Part shown: in pieces, positions 8,569 through 17,509 of the stretch | Layout of the letters: every line of letters begins with the position of its first letter | Numbering within the stretch: the stretch's first letter is position 1 | Assembly: GCA_025358115.1 (NCBI GenBank) | Contig: JANYKQ010000058.1 | Location: 29,161-93,160 of the forward strand | DNA: 64,000 bases | Direction: 5' to 3' | Source: Methanomicrobiales archaeon | GTDB taxonomy: Archaea > Halobacteriota > Methanomicrobia > Methanomicrobiales > Methanospirillaceae | The notes under the pieces: model-generated | Told to the model about the DNA's origin: nothing | The model's input: the letters and a program-made list of their open reading frames with translations, nothing else | Databases searched by the model: none | Position numbers and translations under genes: made by a program

Positions 8569-10638
8569 TCAGGCCTCCTTGATCTTCTCAATCTTGACAG
8601 CACAGTGCTTGAGTTCCGGCATCTTGGAGAGCGGATCGAGTGCGGTGTTGGTGAGGTCGTTTGCGCCATGCTCAAAGTGCATGGGCATGAAGATCACTTT
8701 CGGGGCCACATCGTCGGTCACGCGTGCTATGGCAATGGATTCGCCACGGCGGCTTGTTACCTTGACCTTCTCGTATGGCTTGATCCCAAGTTCCTTTGCA
8801 TCCAGCGTGTTCATCTGCATGTAGTTTTCCGGCACATCGTTGTGCAGGGTCGGGCTCCGGTCGGTCTGGGTCCTGGTGTGATAGTGGAAGATGATACGGC
8901 CGGTCATCATGGTGAACGGGTACTCTGCGTCAGCAACTTCTGCGGGCGGACGGTACTCGAGGCCGAACATGGTTCCCTTGCCATCGGCAGCGGAGAACTT
9001 TCCTATGTGGAGGATTGGAGTTCCCGGGTGCTCGATGGTCGGGCAGGGCCAGTGGACCGATTCGGGTTTCTCCATCTTCTCGTAGGTTACACCGAACTGA
9101 CCCGGAGTGACTGCGCGCATGTCGTCCCAGACATCTTTCGCGGTCTTCCAGTCAAAGCCCTTGAGGCCCATCTTCTTTGCGAGCAGGCTGATGATTTCCC
9201 AGTCGTACTTCGACTCGCCGGGACCGTTGACGGCCTTCCTTACACGGTTGACACGGCGCTCGCCGCTGGTGAATGTGCCGTCCTTCTCGGCAAAGCAGGT
9301 GCCGGGCAGGACAACGTCTGCATATTCGCAGCTCTCATTCCAGTAAATATCCTGGATAACGAGGAAGTCGAGCTTGTCAAGGGATCTCCTGACGTGGTTC
9401 GAATCGGGGTAGGAAACCACGGGGTTCAGGCCGAGGATATACATCGCCTTGATCGGGTCACCGCACTGGGTGATCTGTTCGGTTAAGGTGACCCCATACC
9501 AGTCGGGCAGGGAACCTTCTTTCATGAACCATGCCTTCTCCATCTTGGCACGGTTCTCGGGGACGGCAACTGCCTGGTAGCCTGAGAAGACGTTCGGGTA
9601 TGCACCCATGTCGCAGGCGCCCTGCACATTGTTCTGTCCCCTGAGCGGGTTGACACCGACACCGGGGCGTCCGACATTGCCGGTGAGCAGCGCGAGGTTA
9701 CCCATGGACCGGACATTGTCGGTACCGGTGGTTAACTCGGTGATGCCGAGGCAGTAGATGATGACCGCGTTCTTTGCATTTGCATACTGGCGGGCAAACT
9801 CCTGGACTGTCGCGAGCGGGACACCGTGGATCTTTTCACAGTCGGCATAGTTCTCGACGGTCTTCTTGAGGTCCTCGAAACCTTTTGTCCGTTCCTTGAT
9901 GTACTCCTTGTCCTCAAGGCCTTCCTTGATGATCCAGTACATCATGGAGTTTGCAAGTGCAATGTGGGTCGACGGGTTAAACCGGATGAACTTGTCAGCA
10001 AGACGTGCAGTCGGGCTGAACCGGGGGTCAACAACAATGATCGGAGTGCCCTTCTTCTTGGCCTGCATGACGCGGCGGGCAGCCAGCGGGTGGGCCTCAA
10101 CGGCGTTGGAACCCCACATGACGATGAGGTCAGAGTTCAGGACATCTTCGAACGGGTTGGTGGCAGCACCGGAACCGAACGAGAGCGAGAGACCGGCAAC
10201 GGACGGGCCGTGGCAGATACGGGCACAGTTGTCAACGTTATTGGTCTGGAAAGCCACACGGGCCCACTTCTGCAGTGCGTAGCAGTCCTCATTGACGGTT
10301 CGGCACGAGGTGTGGAAACCCAGCGCCCGGGGGCCGCCCTGTTTGTGAGCCTCTGAGAATTTCTGCGTAATCAGATCAATGGCTTCGTCCCACGAGGCTT
10401 CCTCGAACTTGTCGCCCTTCTTGATGAGGGGCTTGGTCAGCCGGCCGGGCTTCTGGACCGTTTCCCAGCAGGTCGTACCCTTAGGGCAGAGCTTGCCTTC
10501 GTTGATCGGAGACCGCTTGTACGGTTCGACACCAACGAGTTCATTCCCGTTGGATACGAGGTTCAGGCCGCAGCCAACCCCGCAGTAGGGACAGGTCGTT
10601 GCTGTGTACTTTAGAGAATCCTTATTTAGTTCGCTCAT
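8569..10638 (-). CDS. fdhA: F420-dependent formate dehydrogenase alpha subunit, copy 1
   Basis: A 689-residue molybdopterin oxidoreductase. The N-terminus has the [4Fe-4S] motif CPYCGVGCGLN...CPKGTTCWE. The active-site segment NCARICHGPSVAGL has Cys where selenoenzymes such as E. coli FdhF have Sec, so this is a Cys-type enzyme. Later segments (GVGVNPLRGQNNVQGACD, CGDPIKAMYILGLNP) and the C-terminal molybdopterin-binding domain complete the family pattern. It oxidises formate to CO2 and passes electrons to FdhB. GGTGAT lies about 6 bases before the ATG. It is nearly identical to copy 2 in the centre and differs mostly at both ends. Confidence 0.96.
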   Translation of the reverse strand: MSELNKDSLKYTATTCPYCGVGCGLNLVSNGNELVGVEPYKRSPINEGKLCPKGTTCWETVQKPGRLTKPLIKKGDKFEEASWDEAIDLITQKFSEAHKQGGPRALGFHTSCRTVNEDCYALQKWARVAFQTNNVDNCARICHGPSVAGLSLSFGSGAATNPFEDVLNSDLIVMWGSNAVEAHPLAARRVMQAKKKGTPIIVVDPRFSPTARLADKFIRFNPSTHIALANSMMYWIIKEGLEDKEYIKERTKGFEDLKKTVENYADCEKIHGVPLATVQEFARQYANAKNAVIIYCLGITELTTGTDNVRSMGNLALLTGNVGRPGVGVNPLRGQNNVQGACDMGAYPNVFSGYQAVAVPENRAKMEKAWFMKEGSLPDWYGVTLTEQITQCGDPIKAMYILGLNPVVSYPDSNHVRRSLDKLDFLVIQDIYWNESCEYADVVLPGTCFAEKDGTFTSGERRVNRVRKAVNGPGESKYDWEIISLLAKKMGLKGFDWKTAKDVWDDMRAVTPGQFGVTYEKMEKPESVHWPCPTIEHPGTPILHIGKFSAADGKGTMFGLEYRPPAEVADAEYPFTMMTGRIIFHYHTRTQTDRSPTLHNDVPENYMQMNTLDAKELGIKPYEKVKVTSRRGESIAIARVTDDVAPKVIFMPMHFEHGANDLTNTALDPLSKMPELKHCAVKIEKIKEA

Positions 10639-10918
10639 GTTCTATCACCATAATTGCCACAGATGCTTCCGTTCCAAAAACGGTCGAAGCGCTCTGCACA
10701 GACATGACTGGCTACCCGCAAAATCTGTTAACTACTTTTGCTTGATTATTGATCTCTGTAAACACCATATTTATGCATTTTGAAAAACCTCTCTTAATTG
10801 GTGATTATCTGGGGGTTTTTACGATTCCTGACAATTATTATCGGAAGAAATTAAGTGCAGTTGTTACTCCGGAATTCCTTCCGCGCAGATCAGAACAATC
10901 TATAACGGAGCGATCCTG
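10639..10918. other. Divergent intergenic region between fdhA1 and zinc-ribbon gene 1
   Basis: This 280-base AT-rich region holds promoters for both directions. Its main content is the 63-bp element listed separately at 10718-10780, shared with the matching region upstream of fdhA2. No tRNA or small gene is seen. Confidence 0.6.
10718..10780. promoter_or_regulatory. Conserved 63-bp fdh intergenic element, copy 1
   Basis: This block (GCAAAATCTGTTAACT... to ...TATTTATGCATTT) aligns without gaps to 15497-15559, with most positions identical, although the surrounding leaders have diverged. The shared core is TTTTGCTTGATTA...GTAAA.ACC.TAT.TATGCATT, which contains a TATA-like element. Conservation suggests a promoter plus operator controlling the divergent fdh and zinc-ribbon genes. 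Copy 2 contains a perfect inverted repeat here; copy 1 has only a degraded version. Confidence 0.6.
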
Positions 10919-11476
10919 GTGAGGTTACGTCCCCTGCCTCCGATGCTCATCAATATTGTACAGACAGCACTCCTGGTATGTGACGGAACGGAATATTTTG
11001 TCGGTGGAGAATGCGTTTCGTGCGGGGGAACCTTGTCGGGCTATGACACTCGGGTGAAAAGGTTTGCAATTCTGTCTGAAGATGAAGGTGACCCCTGGGT
11101 AGAGGTCCTCCTCCACCGGGCATACTGCCGGGCCTGCGGGCGAATATGGATGCCGGAGGAACCGTTCTATCCCAGGACCCGGATTGGATCGCCGGTCGTT
11201 GATCTCTGCCGGGCCTTCTCCACAACAATGTCCTGCGGGCAGGTTTCCCGGCGTCTCGGCCAGATGGGGATTACGGTCGATCGCTGGAGTGTAAGGTCCT
11301 ATTGCTCTCTTTCCAATGCCCCGCCACCCACAGTTGCGGCCTTCGGTATGAATGTCCCGGTCTCGTTAATCTCGCTCTCCTCTCTTGCCGGAACCCTGCG
11401 TGAAGGAAGTACTGCCCGGGGCGAGGATGTGCTCATTGCGTGCAATTATCCCTCTCGTAATCGATACCCCCACTAG
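10919..11476 (+). CDS. Zinc-ribbon/HTH-like protein, copy 1 (C-terminally truncated)
   Basis: A 185-residue protein with CVSCGG near residue 32 and CRACG near residue 63, likely forming a zinc ribbon, then the conserved segment TRIGSPVVDLCRAFS and a helical region (SCGQVSRRLGQMGITVDRWSVRSY) that looks helix-turn-helix-like. It is clearly paralogous to 15680-16447. Similarity runs to ACNYPS and then stops at an early TAG. The +1-type frame downstream continues with TRIYLHR, resembling the STRIHR of the paralogue, so a frameshift and loss of the last 70 or so residues is likely. The initiation codon at 10919 is GTG. I cannot name the family. Its place divergent to fdhA suggests a regulator, though a transposase-derived origin is possible. 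Confidence 0.65.
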   Translation: MRLRPLPPMLINIVQTALLVCDGTEYFVGGECVSCGGTLSGYDTRVKRFAILSEDEGDPWVEVLLHRAYCRACGRIWMPEEPFYPRTRIGSPVVDLCRAFSTTMSCGQVSRRLGQMGITVDRWSVRSYCSLSNAPPPTVAAFGMNVPVSLISLSSLAGTLREGSTARGEDVLIACNYPSRNRYPH

Positions 11477-11613
11477 AATTTACCTGCACAGGACACGAGG
11501 CGAGTTGTGTCCCGGTATTTTCTTTTGTACGAAAAAAAAATTATTCTTGAGAGAGAGTTCCCCTGCCCCACTCCTGGGATAGTTGTTTCCTGTAAAAAAT
11601 TTTGATGGTAATG

Positions 11614-12075
11614 TTACACCCAGACGTTTTCGGGGAACGCCATATTGGTGTAGATATCTTCCAGTCGTGCCTTATGACCCCGCTCCATGTTTGCCAGCTG
11701 GGAAAAGAGCAACTGCGTTTCGGTGTCCTCTGCAGCTGCGGCAAGCTGGGTATACATCTGCATGGCTTCCAGTTCCTTCCTGATGGCAAGGACCAGGCCT
11801 TCGAGCGGCTTTAAGTCCGCTGTCAGCTTGGGAGACGGGAGTGTATCCCCGACCTTGTAGTCATGCCCTGCAGCGAATTTCATCTTGCTGAAGTCTTTTG
11901 TCAGGAAAGCTGTTAAAAACTCACGGTGTTTTTTCTCCTCACCGGCGAGTTCATCAAAGAGGTCTTTTAACACCTTGTCTTTTACCTTGTCGGCAATAGT
12001 GCGATAGAATGTGTATGCTTCCACTTCCCTGTCGATTGCTGTTGCAATAATCTTCTTTGCATCTTCTGCTTTCAT
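11614..12075 (-). CDS. Rubrerythrin-like ferritin-fold diiron protein
   Basis: A 153-residue four-helix protein with paired diiron ligands: EAYTFYRTIAD, EEKKHREF (ExxH), KELEAMQMY and NMERGHKARLE (ExxH). It has no C-terminal rubredoxin domain, so it is a rubrerythrin-like ferritin superfamily member of the erythrin type. Such proteins reduce peroxide or oxygen in anaerobes. It sits alone on the minus strand between the two fdh modules, and may protect oxygen-sensitive enzymes or simply have been caught between duplicated units. Confidence 0.88.
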   Translation of the reverse strand: MKAEDAKKIIATAIDREVEAYTFYRTIADKVKDKVLKDLFDELAGEEKKHREFLTAFLTKDFSKMKFAAGHDYKVGDTLPSPKLTADLKPLEGLVLAIRKELEAMQMYTQLAAAAEDTETQLLFSQLANMERGHKARLEDIYTNMAFPENVWV

Positions 12076-12189
12076 GGTTTTTAATCATCTCCATTGAGAA
12101 ATTTTGTTTTGCTCAACCGGTTCGTCCGGATACGGGTTCAACCTTTTTTTACCGGAACGGGACGGATTAAGAAAGTCCACCGGTAAAAA

Positions 12190-13341
12190 TTAATTGGTGT
12201 AAGCTGACTTCCCCAGCTTGGGTTCGAATAACCGGTCTTCTTCCGTACGGATTGCATGGGAGAAGAGGGCCAGTGGAATCTCTGACGGGCACAGCTCTTC
12301 GCACTGCCCGCAGTTGATACACGAGTCAGCGATGTGGGCAAACCGGCGCAGGTGGAACATCTGGTCTGCCGGAAGCACTCCCGGGCGGATCATGAGCGAG
12401 GGCTGCTTGAACTTGTCAGCAAGGGTGACACAGACCGGGCACTTGTCGATACATGAGTAGCATTTCATGCAGCGGCTGGTCTCCTTTGCAATGGTCTCCC
12501 AGAGAACAGGTGCGAGTGCCTCGAAATCGTGCTTTCGCCACTTGTCACCGAGCTTGTACATTGCGCCTTCGACCTTGGCACGGATCTCGATCCCTTTGGG
12601 ATTTGCCGGTTCCGTGGAAAGTTTCTTTGCGGCAACCGCTTTTGAGAGGAGGGTTGCACCCTTCTCGGAACAGATCTCAACAAAGGTCGCCTTTCCGGCC
12701 TTGTCTCCGATAACTCCCCAGTTCCCGCAGGCAAGGTCTGCCTGGCGGGGGATCTTTACCTTGCAGCGGCGGCAGTTGGACCTGCGGCCATAGCCGGCCT
12801 CTTCGAGTTCATCGACAGAGATACCCTTGTGGCCTCCCTCGTACTCGATGATGAACTGGCCCTTGTCGATCTCTTCTTTGGTTACCTTGTTCGGGTCAAC
12901 ACCATACTTGTCGGTGATCATCCTGCGGGCCGTGACCGGGCTTACCGATCCTCCGCAGTTGACACCGATCATGACGATGTTGTCCAGGTTTACCAGCTTG
13001 CGTTTTGCAAGTTCAAGGACGCCCATCATGTCGCAGCCCTTGACAACCATGCCGATCTTCTTACCGGCCAGCTTGGGCGCGTACTCTGTCACCAGTTTCG
13101 AGAGAAGGATCGTTCCGCAGTGGAGCGAACCGGCGCACTGGTCGAGAGCCTTTGGGTCGGTAACGATAACCGGAACTGCGTCGTACAGGTCGACACCCCG
13201 GGTAACGGCAATCACTGCATCAACGGTCTTGCTCTCGAGTGCATACTTCAGCAGCTCGGTAACCGCACCGCCGCATTCTGCCTTCTTTGCCAGGTTGGCA
13301 TCGTTGGTCCATGCATAGAGCATTTCGCCTTTCTTTGCCAT
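12190..13341 (-). CDS. fdhB: F420-dependent formate dehydrogenase beta subunit, copy 2
   Basis: A 383-residue paralogue of fdhB1. The core (YGRRSNCRRCKVKIPRQADL, GNWGVIGDKAGKATFVE) is nearly unchanged, and the ferredoxin motifs are CMKCYSCIDKCPVC and CINCGQCEELCPSEIP. It differs in two places: the residues after the first ferredoxin motif lack the extra Cys pair seen in copy 1 (ICYCVDC), and the C-terminal tail is about 30 residues shorter, ending GKSAYTN. It follows fdhA2 with AAGGAGG before the ATG, so the two are coupled. Confidence 0.95.
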   Translation of the reverse strand: MAKKGEMLYAWTNDANLAKKAECGGAVTELLKYALESKTVDAVIAVTRGVDLYDAVPVIVTDPKALDQCAGSLHCGTILLSKLVTEYAPKLAGKKIGMVVKGCDMMGVLELAKRKLVNLDNIVMIGVNCGGSVSPVTARRMITDKYGVDPNKVTKEEIDKGQFIIEYEGGHKGISVDELEEAGYGRRSNCRRCKVKIPRQADLACGNWGVIGDKAGKATFVEICSEKGATLLSKAVAAKKLSTEPANPKGIEIRAKVEGAMYKLGDKWRKHDFEALAPVLWETIAKETSRCMKCYSCIDKCPVCVTLADKFKQPSLMIRPGVLPADQMFHLRRFAHIADSCINCGQCEELCPSEIPLALFSHAIRTEEDRLFEPKLGKSAYTN

Positions 13342-13346
13342 GGTGT

Positions 13347-15413
13347 TCAGGCCTCCTTGATCTTTTCAACCGATACAGCACAGTGCTTGAGCTCAGGCAT
13401 CTTGGAGAGCGGGTCGAGGGCGGTATTGGTGAGGTTGTTCACACCCTGGGCAAAGTGCATTGCCATGAACAACACCTTCGGGGCAACATCGTCAGTCACG
13501 CGTGCAGTGGTGATGGTCTCGCCACGGCGGCTCTTCACCTTGATCTTCTCGCCATCCAGAATACCCATGCTCTTTGCATCTTCAGTATTGATCTGGATGT
13601 AGGACTCGGGCACTTCATAGTGCAGAACCGCACAGCGATCCGTCTGAGTCAGGGTGTGGTAGTGGAAGAGCACACGCCCGGTCATAAGGGTGAACGGGTA
13701 TTGTGCATCAGCAACTTCTGCCGGTTGTTTGTACTCGAGACCAAACATGGTCCCCTTGCCATCGGCTGCAGAGAACTTTCCAATGTGGAGGATCGGAGTT
13801 CCCGGGTGCTCGATGGTCGGGCAGGGCCAGTGGACCGATTCGGGCTTCTCCATCTTCTCGTAGGTTACACCGAACTGGCCCGGGGTGACTGAACGCATAT
13901 CGTCCCAGACATCCTTTGCCGTCTTCCAGTCAAAACCCTTGAGGCCCATCTTCTTTGCCAGCAGGCCGATGATCTCCCAGTCGTACTTCGATTCGCCGGG
14001 ACCATCGACTGCCTTCCTTACACGGTTGACACGGCGTTCACCGCTGGTGAAGGTGCCGTCTTTCTCGGCAAAGCAGGTGCCGGGCAGGACTACATCTGCG
14101 TATTCGCAGCTCTCGGTCCAGTAGATATCCTGGATAACGAGGAAGTCGAGTTTGTCAAGCGACCGCTTGACGTGGTTCGAGTCGGGGTAGGAGACAACCG
14201 GGTTCAGGCCAAGGATATACATCGCCTTGATCGGGTCGCCGCACTGGGTGATCTGCTCGGTTAACGTCACACCATACCAGTCGGGCAGGGACCCTTCCTT
14301 CATGAACCAGGCTTTCTCCATCTTGGCACGGTTCTCGGCAACCGCTACTGCCTGGTAACCGGAGAAGACGTTCGGGTATGCACCCATGTCGCAGGCGCCC
14401 TGCACATTGTTCTGTCCACGGAGCGGGTTGACACCGACACCAGGACGGCCGACATTGCCGGTGAGCAGTGCGAGGTTCCCCATGGACCGGACATTGTCCG
14501 TACCGGTGGTTAACTCGGTGATGCCGAGGCAATAGATGATGACTGCATTCTTTGCCTTGGCATACTGGCGGGCAAACGTCTTGACGGTCTCGAGCGGGAC
14601 ACCGTGGATCTTTTCGCAGTCGGCATAGTTCTCAACTGTCTTTTTCAGGTCCTCAAAGCCTTTTGTCCGTTCCTTGATGTATTCCTTGTCCTCAAGGCCT
14701 TCCTTGATGATCCAGTACATCATGGAGTTCGCAAGCGCAATGTGAGTCGACGGGGTGAACCGGATCCACTTGTCGGCAAGCCGTGCAGTTGCACTGAACC
14801 GCGGGTCAACCACGACAATCGGAATACCCTTCATCTTGGCCTGCATGACGCGGCGGCCGGCAAGCGGGTGGGCCTCGACTGCATTGGAGCCCCACATGAC
14901 GATCAGGTCAGAGTTCAGGACATCCTCGAACGGGTTGGTGGCGGCACCGGAACCAAACGAGAGGGAGAGACCGGCAACAGACGGGCCGTGGCAGATACGC
15001 GCACAGTTGTCAACATTGTTGGTCTGGAACGCAACACGGGCCCACTTCTGCAATGCGTAGCAGTCCTCGTTGACCGTACGGCACGAGGTATGGAAACCCA
15101 GGGCACGGGGACCGAGCTTGTCGGAGGTCTCCTTGAACTTCTTTGCAACCAGGGTTATGGCTTCATCCCAGGAGGCTTTCTCGAACTTATCGTTCTTTTT
15201 TATCAGGGGATGGGTGAGCCGGTCGGGCTTCTGGACAGATTCCCAGCAGCTTGCACCCTTCGGGCAGAGCTTGCCTTCGTTCACCGGGCTGCGCTTGTAT
15301 GGTTCGACACCAACGAGTTTTCCGTCGCTGACTACGAGGTTGAGACCACAGCCCACCCCGCAGTACGGACAAGTCGTCGGTACATACTTAAGAGTACTCG
15401 AGTTATCTTGCAT
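13347..15413 (-). CDS. fdhA: F420-dependent formate dehydrogenase alpha subunit, copy 2
   Basis: A 688-residue paralogue of fdhA1 with the same N-terminal cluster motif (CPYCGVGCGLN), the Cys-type active site NCARICHGPSVAGL and the same molybdopterin-binding segments. The central part of the protein is almost identical to copy 1. Differences cluster in the first 80 residues and in the C-terminal domain (for example YHTLTQTDRCAVLHYEVPE against YHTRTQTDRSPTLHNDVPE). The pattern fits duplication with strong constraint or gene conversion in the catalytic core. GGTGTGAT precedes the ATG. Confidence 0.96.
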   Translation of the reverse strand: MQDNSSTLKYVPTTCPYCGVGCGLNLVVSDGKLVGVEPYKRSPVNEGKLCPKGASCWESVQKPDRLTHPLIKKNDKFEKASWDEAITLVAKKFKETSDKLGPRALGFHTSCRTVNEDCYALQKWARVAFQTNNVDNCARICHGPSVAGLSLSFGSGAATNPFEDVLNSDLIVMWGSNAVEAHPLAGRRVMQAKMKGIPIVVVDPRFSATARLADKWIRFTPSTHIALANSMMYWIIKEGLEDKEYIKERTKGFEDLKKTVENYADCEKIHGVPLETVKTFARQYAKAKNAVIIYCLGITELTTGTDNVRSMGNLALLTGNVGRPGVGVNPLRGQNNVQGACDMGAYPNVFSGYQAVAVAENRAKMEKAWFMKEGSLPDWYGVTLTEQITQCGDPIKAMYILGLNPVVSYPDSNHVKRSLDKLDFLVIQDIYWTESCEYADVVLPGTCFAEKDGTFTSGERRVNRVRKAVDGPGESKYDWEIIGLLAKKMGLKGFDWKTAKDVWDDMRSVTPGQFGVTYEKMEKPESVHWPCPTIEHPGTPILHIGKFSAADGKGTMFGLEYKQPAEVADAQYPFTLMTGRVLFHYHTLTQTDRCAVLHYEVPESYIQINTEDAKSMGILDGEKIKVKSRRGETITTARVTDDVAPKVLFMAMHFAQGVNNLTNTALDPLSKMPELKHCAVSVEKIKEA

Positions 15414-15496
15414 TCTATCACACCATTAACTTCACGGGGAGTCCCCGGCCAAAAATGACCAGAGCATCCGTGCACACACCTATGGATTTGATTCCA

Positions 15497-15559
15497 GCAA
15501 AATTTGTTAATCTATTTTGCTTGATTAACGATCATGGTAAATACCTTATATATGCATTA
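15497..15559. promoter_or_regulatory. Conserved 63-bp fdh intergenic element, copy 2, with GTTAATC/GATTAAC inverted repeat
   Basis: This is the counterpart of 10718-10780. It contains GTTAATC and GATTAAC separated by 10 bases, a perfect 7-bp inverted repeat, followed by GGTAAATACC and a TATA-like TTATATATG. Such a layout could be an operator plus promoter between fdhA2 and the divergent zinc-ribbon gene. In copy 1 the arms read GTTAACT and GATTATT, so the symmetry is lost while the rest is kept. Confidence 0.6.
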
Positions 15560-15679
15560 TCATATTATCGTAAAAATGGGGATCGCTTTGGGGCGGACAT
15601 GACCGCCCGTTATAACGGACGCGGTTACCATGAATGGACATTACGAGAGGGATCATAAAAACCGGGCAAGAGCAGTTCT

Positions 15680-16447
15680 ATGAGAATACGTAAGATCCAT
15701 CCCATAATCACCGGAATAATCCATACCGCGCTCCGGACCTGTGAGGGGGTCCGGTTTCATCCCGGTCCCGTATGCAGCTCCTGTGGCAGCCACTTGTCCG
15801 GGTATGACGAACGGAAGAAACGGTTTGCAATCCTGCTGGAAGACGAAATATCCCGTCCGCTGCATATCATCATCCAGCGCTCATACTGCCACAACTGCGG
15901 TATGATTGCCGTTCCGGAGGAACCCTTTTACCCGGGCACACGGATTGGATCACCGGTCGTGGATCTCTGCCGGTCCCTCTCTTCAACCATGCCGTACTCC
16001 CGTGTCTCAACGTACCTGGAGATGATGGGGGTACAGGTCAATCGCTGGAGTGCCCGGCATTATTCCTGCACGCCGTTGCCGGAAGTGCCGGCAGTGGAAT
16101 TATTCGGTATACAGCTCCCCCATTCAATCATCTCCCTCTCGGTGCTCAGCGTTTCACTTGAGATGCCGAGAGCACCGGGTATGGAGGAGATCCTTGCCGC
16201 ATGCAATTATCCGTCCATCCCGTTCAGTACACGCATCCACAGGGATAAAAACGCTGCTCAGCCCCTCGACCGGGAGAAACAGCAGAAAATCATCGACGGA
16301 TTCGTGAAAAGGTTTCCCCGTTATCAGGTCCTTGTCTTTATCTGCTTCTGGATTCTTGCAAACCTGTATTCCGGTACTGCATCGTATTTCCCCACAGAAT
16401 TTCTCGGGTACCCCGGGCTGGAGGTAGAAGAACTATCAATATATTGA
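15680..16447 (+). CDS. Zinc-ribbon/HTH-like protein, copy 2 (full length)
   Basis: A 255-residue paralogue of the protein at 10919. The zinc ribbon (CSSCGSHLSGYD ... CHNCGM) is followed by PEEPFYPGTRIGSPVVDLC and a helical segment ending VNRWSARHY. It then extends beyond copy 1 with a charged linker (QPLDREKQQKIIDGF) and a hydrophobic stretch (LVFICFWILANLY, about residues 215-230) that may be a membrane anchor. I do not recognise the family. Divergent placement from fdhA2 and the shared intergenic element suggest it regulates or senses for the fdh operon (inference). Confidence 0.65.
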   Translation: MRIRKIHPIITGIIHTALRTCEGVRFHPGPVCSSCGSHLSGYDERKKRFAILLEDEISRPLHIIIQRSYCHNCGMIAVPEEPFYPGTRIGSPVVDLCRSLSSTMPYSRVSTYLEMMGVQVNRWSARHYSCTPLPEVPAVELFGIQLPHSIISLSVLSVSLEMPRAPGMEEILAACNYPSIPFSTRIHRDKNAAQPLDREKQQKIIDGFVKRFPRYQVLVFICFWILANLYSGTASYFPTEFLGYPGLEVEELSIY

Positions 16448-16750
16448 TCGGGTGAATGCAGTTTTTTAGTACACCGGTGTTGATCATTGAAGTTTTTGTT
16501 TTTCAGGAAATGGATGCCAGTGCTCCGGGCAGTATTAAAAAGCCAAAGTTCGCGCTCTCCAGCAGGTTTTCTGTAACAGACTTAATAACTTTTTTTGCCG
16601 CCTATTCCCAAAAGCTCCGGTAATTAAGCTCTATCCTGCAGGTTCAGACAACGGTTCAGGAAATCACCGGTATAATATCCCGGATCCCGCATCTATCAAA
16701 ATAAGTTACTTTTCATAACATGTTTATCATTTGATAGGTAATGTAGGATC
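16448..16750. other. Intergenic region upstream of fmdE
   Basis: About 300 AT-rich bases. Short oligo-T tracts after 16460 and near 16590 could terminate the upstream gene. An AT-rich stretch near 16700-16735 probably contains the promoter for the FmdE gene, which has TAGGA shortly before its ATG. I see no RNA gene or repeat. Confidence 0.4.
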
Positions 16751-17389
16751 ATGCAAGCAGGTCACCCTGAAGAAACACCCGATGCGCTGGAAGCCAGTAT
16801 GGACAGAGGGGGGGTAAAGCCAGAACTCCAGCAAAAAGTCCTAAGGCTTTCAGAATTCCATACCTACCCGGCACCCGGTGTCCTCATCGGTGCATTCATG
16901 GTGGACTATGCACTGGAACTGCTCGGGGTTACCGCTGACAAAAAACTCTACGGGGTCTGCGAGACTCCCAAGTGCCTCCCGGATGCCCTGCAGGTGATGG
17001 CCCACTGCACAACCGGTAACAACCGGCTCAAAGTTGTACCGATCGGGAAATTTGCTATTACCCTGAACGCACCCACTGAAGGCGAGACCGCAGAAGCTGT
17101 GCGGGTGTACGTGGATCTGGAGAAACTCAAATATTATCCCATAATTGATATCTGGTATGCCAACAGCCCGACCTATGACAAACATACCATGAAAGGGCTC
17201 CTGCAGGATGAGATCTTCCGCGCCGGACGTATGATCCTCTCCTTTGAACGGGTCCTGGTCCCGGTTAAGATAAAGAAGAAATGGTCCTCGGTCTCCTGTC
17301 CCTGCTGCGGAGAGACCGTTCCCGATTACCTGATCGAAGGTGATCGCTGCGGGGCCTGCGGTTCGATGAAATATTATGAGAAGATATGA
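16751..17389 (+). CDS. fmdE: FmdE-family protein (formylmethanofuran dehydrogenase subunit E-like)
   Basis: A 212-residue FmdE protein. The N-terminal domain has FHTYPAPGVLIGAFMVDYA and the cysteine pattern CETPKCLPDALQVMAHCTTGN (about residues 70-95), a putative redox or metal site. The C-terminus is a zinc ribbon (CPCCGETVPDYL...CGACG). FmdE co-occurs with the Mo/W enzyme formylmethanofuran dehydrogenase, but its role is not established. Its place between fdh and a molybdenum-storage-like gene fits molybdenum metabolism. No other fmd/fwd subunit is in the window. Confidence 0.85.
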   Translation: MQAGHPEETPDALEASMDRGGVKPELQQKVLRLSEFHTYPAPGVLIGAFMVDYALELLGVTADKKLYGVCETPKCLPDALQVMAHCTTGNNRLKVVPIGKFAITLNAPTEGETAEAVRVYVDLEKLKYYPIIDIWYANSPTYDKHTMKGLLQDEIFRAGRMILSFERVLVPVKIKKKWSSVSCPCCGETVPDYLIEGDRCGACGSMKYYEKI

Positions 17390-17509
17390 GCCGGAACTAA
17401 CGGCTCTCGAACGAAGACGTCACACTTTTTTATTATCAGCAGATAACCAGGGCACCAGTTGAACCGCGAAGGTACATCCGGTAGGAGCAACGATGAAAAA
17501 GAGTGGAGG

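Noticed and set aside
7754-9486. Plus-strand ORFs of about 350 residues antisense to fdhBA (7754-8824 and 8401-9486)
   Set aside because: Both are shadows of the fdh operon, and similar shadows appear opposite fdh copy 2.
10919-16447. Insertion-sequence transposase interpretation of the two zinc-ribbon genes
   Set aside because: No terminal inverted repeats or target duplications are visible, and the catalytic DDE pattern is not evident. Their fixed position opposite fdhA argues for a host role.
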